64,000 nucleotides of DNA from Lysobacter capsici (GTDB lineage: Bacteria; Pseudomonadota; Gammaproteobacteria; Xanthomonadales; Xanthomonadaceae): the NCBI RefSeq assembly GCF_018732085.1, contig NZ_CP076103.1:4712001-4776000 (forward strand). The letters are read 5' to 3'. The notes below the pieces were generated by a model. It ran no database searches. It was not told the origin of the DNA and saw nothing but the letters and a program-made list of their open reading frames with translations. A program made the position numbers and the translations under genes. This document shows, piece after piece, positions 10,896 to 20,756 of this stretch. Numbering within the stretch: the first letter of the stretch is position 1; every line of letters begins with the position of its first letter.

Positions 10896-11417
10896 ATGTC
10901 CGCGATTCTCCTTTCCACGCCGCGCCGCGCGCTCGCCGTCGCCGCCGCGATCGCCCTGGCGCTGGCCGCGCCGGCCGCGCTGGCGCAGTCGAAGATCGAA
11001 CAACAGATGAGCGCCGAACAGTTCAAGGCCGCCGGCCTGGACCAGCTCAGCCCCGAACAGCTGAGCAACCTGAACGCCTGGCTCAACCGCACCCTCGACA
11101 CTGAAACCAGCAAGGCCGTGGTCAAGGCCAAGGAAGAAACCCGCGCCCAGGTCAAGCACGAGAACCGCGGCTTTCTCGGCTCGGGTTCGCGCGAGGCGGT
11201 GGTGGCGCGCATGACCGGCCCGTTCAACGGCTTCTCGCGCGGCCAGACCTACGTCCTCGACAACGGCCAGGAATGGCGCCAGGACGACAACGCCGACCTG
11301 CCCGGCGTGCATCTGGATGCGCCGCAGGTGCGCATCACCCCGAGCGTGATCGGCAACGTGTGGTACATGGCGGTGCAGGGCTACAACACCCGCGCCAAGG
11401 TCTCGCGGACCAAGTAA
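10896..11417 (+). CDS. Secreted protein of unknown function (paralogue 1)
   Basis: 173 aa with a clear Sec signal peptide (hydrophobic stretch about residues 11-30, cleavage near ALAQ). GAGGA lies 8 nt before the ATG. The mature part starts with a helical segment containing SAEQFKAAGL and LSPEQLSNLNAWLNRTL, then a charged linker, then a beta-rich half with GPFNGFSRGQTYVLDNGQEW. The next gene downstream has the same layout (SAEQMQATGL, LSAQQLTLLNELL, GEFRGFSGGSVIVLDNGQRW), so the two are tandem paralogues, 54 bp apart and probably co-transcribed. I do not recognise a named family. Periplasmic or secreted location is inferred from the signal peptide. Confidence 0.85.
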   Translation: MSAILLSTPRRALAVAAAIALALAAPAALAQSKIEQQMSAEQFKAAGLDQLSPEQLSNLNAWLNRTLDTETSKAVVKAKEETRAQVKHENRGFLGSGSREAVVARMTGPFNGFSRGQTYVLDNGQEWRQDDNADLPGVHLDAPQVRITPSVIGNVWYMAVQGYNTRAKVSRTK

Positions 11418-11471
11418 GCTGCGCGGCGACGACCGATTCCCCTTTCGCGTCCTATTTTTCGGAGTGTTCTC

Positions 11472-11957
11472 ATGCGTGCGTTCGCCCCACTGAGCCTTGC
11501 CGTGCTGTTCGCCGTTTCCGCCGGCGCGAGCGCGGCCGAACGTCATTACGTGCCCGTCGAGCAGCGCTTCAGCGCCGAACAGATGCAGGCCACCGGCCTG
11601 TCGACGCTGTCGGCGCAGCAGCTGACGCTGTTGAACGAACTGCTGAGCCAGGATCAGACCAAGGCGGTCGCCGAAGCCGAGCGCAAGCTCCAGGCCGAAC
11701 GCAACGACCCGTTTTCCAAGGTCGCCGCCGATCCGATCCACTCCACCATCCAGGGCGAATTCCGCGGCTTCTCCGGCGGCAGCGTGATCGTGCTCGACAA
11801 CGGCCAGCGCTGGCGGGTGATCGACGGCTCGTTGTTCATCGGCAAGCCGGTGATGTCGCCGAAGGTCACCATCAAGCCCGGCATGATGGGCGCGTGGTAT
11901 CTCGAAGTGGACGGGCAGATTCCGAAGGCCAAGGTCAAGCGGGTCGACGGGGGCTGA
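11472..11957 (+). CDS. Secreted protein of unknown function (paralogue 2)
   Basis: 161 aa with a signal peptide (residues 1 to about 20, SAGASAA). CGGAG lies 7 nt before the ATG. It shares the helical half and the GFSGGS-VIVLDNGQRWRV half with the preceding gene, but its linker and C-terminus differ (GAWYLEVDGQIPKAKVKRV against NVWYMAVQGYNTRAKVSR). This arrangement suggests an old tandem duplication. A strong hairpin terminator follows about 60 bp later, so the two genes look like a closed bicistronic unit. The function is unknown; the C-terminal half could be a small beta-barrel fold, which I cannot test by eye. Confidence 0.85.
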   Translation: MRAFAPLSLAVLFAVSAGASAAERHYVPVEQRFSAEQMQATGLSTLSAQQLTLLNELLSQDQTKAVAEAERKLQAERNDPFSKVAADPIHSTIQGEFRGFSGGSVIVLDNGQRWRVIDGSLFIGKPVMSPKVTIKPGMMGAWYLEVDGQIPKAKVKRVDGG

Positions 11958-12019
11958 GGTTTCGCTTTCTATCGGCGGCCGCGGTGTCGGTCGCGCGAGG
12001 CATCACACAAGCAGTTGAT

Positions 12020-12056
12020 CGCAAACGCCGGCGCATAGCCGGCGTTTGCGTTTGTG
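12020..12056 (+). terminator. Rho-independent terminator after the secreted paralogue pair
   Basis: A perfect 13-bp stem, CGCAAACGCCGGC, loop GCATA, then the complementary arm, followed by TTTGTG. Confidence 0.75.
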
Positions 12057-12129
12057 GGGATGGCGCTCGCAATACGCGCGCTTGGTTCTCGGCTTCTCAG
12101 CGGGCGCTCGGCGCGGCTGGTGGTTCGCG

Positions 12130-12818
12130 GTCGCGGCTTGCGCCGCTCCTACAGGGAGGCCATTCGGCTCTCGCTTTGGCTTGGGCACCAATTCGCGCAG
12201 TTCATCCAGCGCTGCGAGGCAGAGAACTCGCGTTGACAAAAGCACACCCGGAGGGCGGCGTGCAGGATGCACGCCGTGCGCCACCGGGACATGGATGTCC
12301 CGTGTGGCGCATGCCTGCGCAGGCAACGATCGTGCGGCTCTTGATTCGAAACAGGAACGCCTTTTTCTTTGGTGACTTTCTTTTGTGGCTCTGGACAAAA
12401 GAAAGTTACCCGCCGCTTTAGTGGCGGAAGCTTTTGATCCTGCTTGCAGCTTCTAAAGCTTTAGAGCTTTAGAGCTTTAGAGCTTTGAAGCCAAAGGCAA
12501 GATCTACAGCTTTCGTCCGCAAGCGGCCGAGTTACTTTCTTTTGTCAAAAGCGACAAAAGAAAGGTAACCAAAGAAAAACGCTTTTCTTTGAATCAAGGG
12601 CCCGCGCGTGCGGTGCTTGCGCAGGCATGCGCCACACGAGACATCCTGTCTCGGTGGCGCACGGCGCACATCCATGTGTGCCGCCCTCCGGGTGTGCTAT
12701 TGTTCTCGCGAGTTACAAGCGTCGCAGCGCTGGATGAACTGCGCGGATTGAGGCTCAAGCCAAAGCGAAAGCCGAATGGCCTACCTGTAGGAGCGGCGCA
12801 AGCCGCGACCGCGCCACA
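12130..12818. repeat. Long near-palindromic repeat (two inverted copies of a ~300-bp hairpin-rich element)
   Basis: Left half (about 12130-12430, reverse orientation) and right half (about 12510-12818, direct) are imperfect reverse complements around a core with repeated AGAGCTTT units. From the outside inward each half has a GCGGTCGCGGCTTGCGCCGCTCCTACAGG-type REP end, a GCGCTGGATGAACTGCGC segment, two short hairpins, and a TTTCTTTTGTC...GACAAAAGAAA hairpin. Stems: 12257-12275 and 12286-12301 in the left half; 12638-12652 and 12663-12682 in the right. The same element recurs at 53521-53846 and 56372-57003. This 850-bp gap between genes holds no convincing protein gene. Confidence 0.85.
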
Positions 12819-12922
12819 TCAACAACGGCGGCACTAAGCCAGAACCGATCAGATGCACGTCGCGGCCACCTAGTCCGCCGCACAAGGCGCACGCCGCATC
12901 GGTCCAATCCGCCGCGCACATT

Positions 12923-15900
12923 TCAACCCCGCAACGAAGCCAACCGCTGCGCCAGCTTCTTGGGCGACACCCCACCACGCACACCCAGTTCCTGCGCAAA
13001 CAACGACACCCGCAGTTCCTCGATCTCCCAGCGCAACGCCTGCCACCCCGCATCCTCGGCCAGCCCAGCCGCCTGCGCCGCATCGAACGCATCGACGAAC
13101 GGCTTGAGCTCCAGCATCCGCGCCTGATCGCGCACCGGATCGCGCAACGCGCGCTCGCTGCGCACCGACAGGGCCTTGAGATAACGCGGGTACTCGGCCA
13201 GCGCCGAAGTCGCGACATCGCGCAGGAACCCCGGCGGCGTCAGCCGCGCCAACTGCGCGCGCATGTCGTCGAGGTTGCCGCTGGCCCAGCCCATCAACGA
13301 CGACTCCAACCGCGCGCGCGCCTCGGCAACGGCGCCGAGAATCGTCTCGGCCTGGCGCAGGCGTTCCATCGCCTCGGGAAACAGCTTGCGCGCGACGGTC
13401 TCGCGGCGCAGTTCGAAACCGGCCGGATCGCGCACCGCGACCAGGTCGGCGTCGTCGCCGAGCAGCGACTGCAACGCGCCGTCGACCAGGTCCTCGCGCA
13501 GGCGGTCGCTGTCGCGCGGCCGATCGTGCGAAGCGCGGTCCTGCGCCGCGCGCGTGGGCGACACGCGGTCCTTGCGCGGCGCGGCCGACTCGATCGCCGC
13601 ATACAGCAGCCCGGTCTTGGCCTGGATCGGCATCTGCTTGCGCGCCTGCTTGAGCTTCTCGGCCATCGCGATCGCGAGCAGCCGGCGCACCCCGCCCGGA
13701 TGCGCGCGCAACGCGGCCTCGCGCTCGGCGTGGACGCGCAGCGATACCGTGTCGCCGTCGTCGTGCAAGGCCGGAAACGCCGGCACGCCGGCCGCGCCGG
13801 GCACCGACATCGGGATCGGCTGATCGGGAAACACGGTCAAGCCCTGCTGGCCCAGGCCATCGGCGGCCTGCGCGGCGAACGCGCGCGCGGCGCGCTCGCC
13901 GAAGCGCTGGCGCAGCTCGTCGAGATCGCGCGACTCGGCCAGCACCTTGCGCTCGGCGTCCTTGCCGCCGCGCGGATCGGCCGCGTCGAGCAGGCGCAGG
14001 TTGATGCGCAGATGCGGCTCGATCGTGGTCGGATCGAAATCGGTCGCGGCCACTTCGGTGCCGGTGAGCTTGCGCAGGAACCGCGCCAGCACGCCGACCA
14101 GATCGTCGGCCTCGGCCTGGCGATGCGCCTCATGGAAGGCCTTGGCGAAATCCGGCGCCGGCACGAAGTTGCGGCGCAAGGTCTTGGGCAACGACTTGAT
14201 CAGCGCGGCGGCCTTGTCAGCGACGAAGCCCGGCGCCAGCCACGACAGCTGCGCCGGATCGAGCGCGTTGAGCAGATGCAGCGGCACCGCCACGGTCATG
14301 CCGTCGTCGACCGCGCCGGGTTCGAAGCGATAGCGCACCGCCAGCCGCGCGTTGCCCAGTTGCAGGTACGGCGGGAACCGCGACGCCTCGGTCTCGCCGC
14401 CGACCATCAGATCGTTGTTGGACCATTCCAGCGCGCGCTTCTCGTCGGCCGGCAGCTTGGCGTACCACGCGTCCATCGCCTGCACGTTGTGGATCTGCGC
14501 CGGCAAGCGGTCGAGGTACCACTGCGCCATCCATTCCTCGTCCACGACCAGGCCGGCGCGGCGCTGCTTGGCTTCTTCCTCGTGCGCCTTGGCCAAGGTG
14601 GCGAGGTTGCGCGCGACGAACGCGGCGCGGGTGTTGATCTCGCCGGTCACCAGGGCATCGCGGGCGAAAATGATCCGGCTCTCTTCCGGATACAGCGCGC
14701 CGTAGTGGATCGGCCGCTTCGGCGCCAGCACCAGACCGAACAGGCTGATCTGTTCGCTGCCGACCACGCGGCCCTGCGAACGCGCCCAGCGCGGATCGTG
14801 ATGGCGGCGCGCGAGCAGATGCGGCAGTTCCTGGATCGCCCAGTCCGGCTCGATCGTGGCGTTGGTCATCGACCACACCCGCTCGGTGTCGAGCAAGGTC
14901 GCCGACAGCAGCCACGGCGGCGGCTTCTTGGCCAACGGCGACCCCGGGAACAACTGGTACTTGCGCCCGCGCGGGCCATCGTACTGCCCCTTGTCGCCGC
15001 GAAAACCGATCTGGGTCGGCAAGCCCGCGATCAGCGCACGATGCAAGGTCGCGTAAGACTCGGCGTTCATCGAGGTCTCGCGCTCGGCCAATCCCGAATC
15101 CCGAATCCCGAATCCCAGCTCCTCACACAGCAGTTTCAACTGTCGATGCAACTCGCGCCATTCGCGCATGCGCAGGAAGCCGAGGAAATGCTTCTCGCAC
15201 CAGCCGCGCAGCTTGGATTGGGTGAGGTCTTCGTGCGCGGTCTGGTAGGCGTCCCACAGCTTGAGGATGCCGACGAATTCCGAACGCGGATCGGCGAACA
15301 GCGCATGCGCCGCATCGGCCGCGCCGCGCTGGTCGGCCGGGCGCTCGCGCGGGTCCTGGATGCCGAGGAAGGCGGCGATCGCGATCATCTCGCGCAGGCA
15401 GCCGTGGGCGTTGGCCGCGACCAGCATGCGCGCGAGCTTCACGTCCACCGGCATGCGCGCCATGGTCCGGCCGATCGCGGTGAGCCGGCGTTGTTCGTCG
15501 ACCGCGCCCAGTTCGGCCAGTTGCTGCCAGCCGTCGGCGATCGCGCGGCTGTCGGGCGGATCGAGGAACGGGAAATCCTCGATGATCCGCGCCGACGCGC
15601 CGTGCGCGGTCGCTGCGTCCTGTTCGGCGGCCGCCGCCGCGCCGCGCGGGCCGCGGCGTTTGTGACCGCCGCCGTCGACGCTGCCCAGACCCAGCGACAG
15701 CATGCGCAGGATCACCCCGGCCAGGGCGGCGCGGCGGATTTCCGGATCGGTGTAGCGCGGCCGCGATTCGAAATCCGGCTCGCTGTAGAGGCGATAGCAG
15801 GTGCCCTCGCTGATGCGCCCGCAGCGGCCCTTGCGTTGGTCGGCGCTGGCCTGCGAGACCGGTTCGATGTGCAGCCGGTCGAGCTTGCCGCGCGGGCTGT

Positions 15901-17137
15901 AGCGCTTGACCCGGGCTAGGCCGGGGTCGACCACGTAGCGGATGCGCGGCACGGTCAGCGAGGTTTCGGCGACGTTGGTCGCCAGCACGATGCGGCGCTT
16001 GGGGCCGGGATTGAACACCCGGTCCTGATCGCGCACCGACAGCCGCGCGTACAGCGGCAACACCTCGGTTTCGCGGTACTTGCGCCGCTCCAGCGCCTGG
16101 TGCGCGTCGCGGATCTCGCGCTCGCCCGACAGGAAGATCAGCACGTCGCCTCGCGGATCTTCGCGGGTGATTTCGTCGCAGGCGGCGACGATGCCGTCGT
16201 TGACGCTCATGGCCGAGATCCGGGATTCGGGATTCGGGATTCGTTTCGGAGCACGCGAGGCATCGCCCGCGACGGGACGATCCGCTCCTGCGACTCCCGA
16301 GTCCCCATTCCCGATTCCCGCATCGTCCAAAGGACGATAGCGAACGTTCACCGGATAGCCGCGGCCCTCGACACTGACCACCGGCGCGCCGTCGAAATGC
16401 GCGGCAAAGCGCTCGGTGTCGATGGTCGCCGAGGTGACGATGATCTTCAGGTCGCTGCGTTTTTTCAGCAGCTGCTTGAGATAGCCCAGCAGGAAGTCGA
16501 TGTTGAGGCTGCGTTCGTGCGCCTCGTCGATCAGGATCGTGTCGTAGGCCGACAGCCAGCGGTCGGACTGGATTTCGGCCAGCAGGATGCCGTCGGTCAT
16601 GAACTTGACCGCGGTGCGCTCGCCGACGTTGTCGTTGAAGCGGACCTGATAGCCGACCAACTCGCCGAGCGGGGTATCGAGCTCCTCGGCCACGCGCCGG
16701 GCGACCGCGCGCGCGGCGATGCGGCGCGGCTGGGTGCAGCCGATCATGCCGGCGGCGCCGCGGCCGGCGGCCAGGCACAGCTTGGGCAACTGGGTGGTCT
16801 TGCCCGAACCGGTTTCGCCGGCGATCACCACCACCGGGTGCTTGCGGATCAGCTCGACGATGCGCTCGGCCTCGGCCGCGATCGGCAGCGCCGGGTCGGC
16901 GGGCACCTGCGGCAGCGACGCCGCGCGCGCTGCGCGCTGCGCGACCGAGGCCGCCAAGGCCTGCGCGAACGCCGCCTGCGCCTGCGCGTCGGCCGGCTTG
17001 CCGCTCCAGCGCGACCACAGGCCGTGCAGGCGGCCGCGGTCGCGGCTCAATCCGCCGTCGATCGCGTTGCGCGCCTGCCGTAACGCGGCGCTAGCATCCG
17101 CGTGGCTAGACTGATGTTTGGAATTGCTGGTGTTCAT
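12923..17137 (-). CDS. hrpA: ATP-dependent DEAH-box RNA helicase HrpA
   Basis: 1,404 aa; typical HrpA is about 1,300. It unwinds RNA with ATP and acts in the cytoplasm; in other bacteria it rescues stalled or collided ribosomes. Visible motifs: GETGSGKTTQ (Walker A), DEAHERSLNIDFL, SATIDTERF, LATNVAETSLTVP, then SQASADQRKGRCGR. The large C-terminal HrpA-specific region follows. Two stretches do not look native: about residues 272-306 between motifs III and IV, and about residues 673-685. Both are encoded by GGGATTC/GAATCCC heptamer repeats that elsewhere in this window are intergenic, yet the frame is kept. They account for part of the extra length. Confidence 0.96.
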   Translation of the reverse strand: MNTSNSKHQSSHADASAALRQARNAIDGGLSRDRGRLHGLWSRWSGKPADAQAQAAFAQALAASVAQRAARAASLPQVPADPALPIAAEAERIVELIRKHPVVVIAGETGSGKTTQLPKLCLAAGRGAAGMIGCTQPRRIAARAVARRVAEELDTPLGELVGYQVRFNDNVGERTAVKFMTDGILLAEIQSDRWLSAYDTILIDEAHERSLNIDFLLGYLKQLLKKRSDLKIIVTSATIDTERFAAHFDGAPVVSVEGRGYPVNVRYRPLDDAGIGNGDSGVAGADRPVAGDASRAPKRIPNPESRISAMSVNDGIVAACDEITREDPRGDVLIFLSGEREIRDAHQALERRKYRETEVLPLYARLSVRDQDRVFNPGPKRRIVLATNVAETSLTVPRIRYVVDPGLARVKRYSPRGKLDRLHIEPVSQASADQRKGRCGRISEGTCYRLYSEPDFESRPRYTDPEIRRAALAGVILRMLSLGLGSVDGGGHKRRGPRGAAAAAEQDAATAHGASARIIEDFPFLDPPDSRAIADGWQQLAELGAVDEQRRLTAIGRTMARMPVDVKLARMLVAANAHGCLREMIAIAAFLGIQDPRERPADQRGAADAAHALFADPRSEFVGILKLWDAYQTAHEDLTQSKLRGWCEKHFLGFLRMREWRELHRQLKLLCEELGFGIRDSGLAERETSMNAESYATLHRALIAGLPTQIGFRGDKGQYDGPRGRKYQLFPGSPLAKKPPPWLLSATLLDTERVWSMTNATIEPDWAIQELPHLLARRHHDPRWARSQGRVVGSEQISLFGLVLAPKRPIHYGALYPEESRIIFARDALVTGEINTRAAFVARNLATLAKAHEEEAKQRRAGLVVDEEWMAQWYLDRLPAQIHNVQAMDAWYAKLPADEKRALEWSNNDLMVGGETEASRFPPYLQLGNARLAVRYRFEPGAVDDGMTVAVPLHLLNALDPAQLSWLAPGFVADKAAALIKSLPKTLRRNFVPAPDFAKAFHEAHRQAEADDLVGVLARFLRKLTGTEVAATDFDPTTIEPHLRINLRLLDAADPRGGKDAERKVLAESRDLDELRQRFGERAARAFAAQAADGLGQQGLTVFPDQPIPMSVPGAAGVPAFPALHDDGDTVSLRVHAEREAALRAHPGGVRRLLAIAMAEKLKQARKQMPIQAKTGLLYAAIESAAPRKDRVSPTRAAQDRASHDRPRDSDRLREDLVDGALQSLLGDDADLVAVRDPAGFELRRETVARKLFPEAMERLRQAETILGAVAEARARLESSLMGWASGNLDDMRAQLARLTPPGFLRDVATSALAEYPRYLKALSVRSERALRDPVRDQARMLELKPFVDAFDAAQAAGLAEDAGWQALRWEIEELRVSLFAQELGVRGGVSPKKLAQRLASLRG
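15090..15116. repeat. GAATCCC heptamer tract inside hrpA
   Basis: About four AATCCCG heptamers in tandem, read in frame as FGIRDSG on the minus strand between GFGI and LAERETS. Confidence 0.8.
16220..16320. repeat. Paired inverted GGGATTC heptamer element inserted in hrpA
   Basis: 16220-16242 holds three GGGATTC units. 16294-16320 holds the opposite orientation (CCCCATTCCCGATTCCCG). About 50 bp lies between them. It is read through in frame as GNGDSG...RIPNPESRIS. The same paired arrangement is intergenic at 49691-49824 and around 34160-34678. Confidence 0.75.
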
Positions 17138-17375
17138 CGATAGATCGTTTGCATCGCAGCGCTAGGAACAAACCATTTCACATCGCGATCGACAGCGCCT
17201 ATTGTCGCCGCAGTGTCCGACGCGAGCGTCGGAACCCTTTCGATTCGATGCCGGCCCGCCCGCGACACGCTTGAAATCCGGGGCCCGCGTCGAAACGTAT
17301 TGCGCTTCGGCGCGCGCGCCGAAGCGTTTTGCCACCGTCCCGCCTCACCATCCGCACTGGAATAAGGAGTCCCCC

Positions 17376-17963
17376 ATGGCCAAGGTCAGCAAGCCCGGAA
17401 AACCGGACAAATCCTCGTCCAAGAAGTCCGCATCCCCGTTGTCGTCGGCCAGCCCGGCCGCATCGCCCGCCGCCGGCAGCAGCGCGCCCTCGATCGATAT
17501 TGGGATTTCGCCGGGCGATCGCAAGAAGATCGCCGAAGGTCTGTCGCGTTTTCTCGCCGACAGCTACACCTTGTACCTGAAGACCCACAATTTCCATTGG
17601 AACGTGACCGGGCCGATGTTCAACGCCCTGCACGTCATGTTCGAAACCCAGTACACCGAGCAGTGGACCGCGCTGGACGACATCGCCGAGCGGATCCGCG
17701 CGCTGGGCTTCAACGCGCCGGGCTCGTACGCCGAATTCGTCAAGCTCAGCTCGATCCCGGAAGAAGCCGGCCTGACCGAGGCCGCCGATTGGCGCGAAAT
17801 GGTCCGCCAGCTGGTGGTCGGCAACGAAGCGGTGTGCCGCACTGCGCGCAAGGTACTCGACCAGGCCGACGACGTCGATGACGCGCCGACCGAGGACCTG
17901 CTGACCCAGCGCCTGCAGACCCACGAGAAGTATGCGTGGATGCTGCGTTCGCTGCTGCAGTAA
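17376..17963 (+). CDS. dps: Dps-family DNA-binding ferritin
   Basis: 195 aa. The start is at 17376, with AAGGAG 6 nt upstream; the frame is open further upstream but without a ribosome site. The first 45 residues are a Lys/Ser/Ala-rich disordered tail (MAKVSKPGKPDKSSSKKSAS), then the four-helix ferritin-like core. Dps signatures: THNFHWNVTGPMFNALHVMFETQY and DDIAERIRALG, which carry the His/Asp/Glu ferroxidase ligands shared across a dimer interface. Dps dodecamers oxidise and store iron using peroxide and coat DNA under stress. The basic tail is a plausible DNA-binding extension (inference). It is divergent from hrpA. Confidence 0.93.
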   Translation: MAKVSKPGKPDKSSSKKSASPLSSASPAASPAAGSSAPSIDIGISPGDRKKIAEGLSRFLADSYTLYLKTHNFHWNVTGPMFNALHVMFETQYTEQWTALDDIAERIRALGFNAPGSYAEFVKLSSIPEEAGLTEAADWREMVRQLVVGNEAVCRTARKVLDQADDVDDAPTEDLLTQRLQTHEKYAWMLRSLLQ

Positions 17964-17985
17964 TCGCGATCCAGCGGTACCCGGC

Positions 17986-18007
17986 GGGCGCGGCGATGGC
18001 CGCGCCC
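17986..18007 (+). terminator. Possible terminator after dps
   Basis: A perfect GGGCGCGGC / GCCGCGCCC stem with a 4-nt loop, followed by only a weak T-rich stretch (GTTGCGTTT). Confidence 0.45.
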
Positions 18008-18101
18008 GTTGCGTTTGCGGGGTTGGCTGGAGTCTGCGGGCGGCCGAGGGCGGGGTTTGCGGGTGGCGCTCGGAAAGCCGGGCGATCCGGCCGAAAAGCG
18101 T

Positions 18102-18188
18102 CGGGGCTCAAGCCCCTCCCACAAAAGCAGCCTGGCCGCAAAAGTGGCCGCGGTTCCGAGGTCTCTGTGGGAGGGGCTTTAGCCCCGA
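18102..18188. repeat. REP-like inverted repeat (GGGAGGGGCTT type)
   Basis: Arms 18102-18123 and 18167-18188 are reverse complements over 22 bp with one mismatch. A solo degenerate arm of the same family lies near 54088-54112. It fills most of the 384-bp gap between dps and recQ, where I see no gene. Confidence 0.75.
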
Positions 18189-18347
18189 TGTTCTCCGCTC
18201 CGACGCGACGATCCCCAACCAGCCCCAACCCGCCACATCCCCGACCCCAGCGCAAGCCAAGCCCTGATCCGCCGACACCGACATCGCCGACCACCCGCGC
18301 CGCCAGTTTCCGACCGGCCCGCGAACCGGCCCGGTTAAACTAGCCCC

Positions 18348-20165
<1,818 letters not shown>

Positions 20166-20208
20166 AATCGCGGTTCGAAAGCGCCACCGAGTAGCCGCGC
20201 AGAAGCGA

Positions 20209-20690
20209 CTGTAGGAGCGACGCAAGTCGCGACCGCGACCTCTTGGCCACGACGCAAGCGCGATGACGCGGTCGCGGCTCGCGCCGCTCCTACAGGGGGT
20301 GACCGCAGCTTCGTTCCTAGCTGTAGGAGCGACGCAAGTCGCGACAGCGACATCACAGCCACAACGCAAGCGCGGTAGCGCGGTCGCGGCTCGCGCCGCT
20401 CCTACAGTGAGCGGCCGCAGATTCGTTTCAAGCTGTAGGAGCGCCGCAAGTCGCGACCGCGACCTCTTGACCACGACGCAAGCGCGATGACGCGGTCGCG
20501 GCTCGCGCCGCTCCTACAGGGAGCGACCACAGATTCGTTTCACGCTGTAGGAGCACCGCAAGTCGCGACCGCGACCTCTCGGCCACGACGCAAATGCGAT
20601 GACGCGGTCGCGGCTCGCGCCGCTCCTACAGTGAGCGGCCGCAGATTCGTTTCGGGCTGTAGGAGCGCCGCAAGTCGCGACCGCGACATA
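20209..20690. repeat. 112-bp-period REP/BIME-like array (4.3 copies)
   Basis: Units begin at 20209, 20321, 20433, 20545 and 20657 (the last is a half unit), exactly 112 bp apart. Each full unit pairs CTGTAGGAGCG(A/C)CGCAAGTCGCGAC with its inverted partner GTCGCGGCTCGCGCCGCTCCTACAG about 60 bp later, separated by a spacer that varies by a few bases. It lies between the convergent recQ and TpsB genes. Confidence 0.9.
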
Positions 20691-20756
20691 ACGGTTACGT
20701 CGCAACCACCACCAACGGCGACGGACACAACGGCTGCAACGGCTGCAATAACCGCC

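Noticed and set aside
12589..12837. Conserved 60-80-codon frames inside the hairpin-rich repeats (also near 53635 and 56281)
   Set aside because: The shared peptide (ALDELRG, GLPVGAAQAATA) follows from DNA conservation. Starts and lengths differ between copies and frames run into the REP ends, so an RNA or DNA structure explains the conservation better.
13526..15919. A 797-codon plus-strand frame opposite hrpA
   Set aside because: Arg/Gln/Ala-rich shadow of the helicase gene; no motifs, and the opposite strand has full HrpA signatures.
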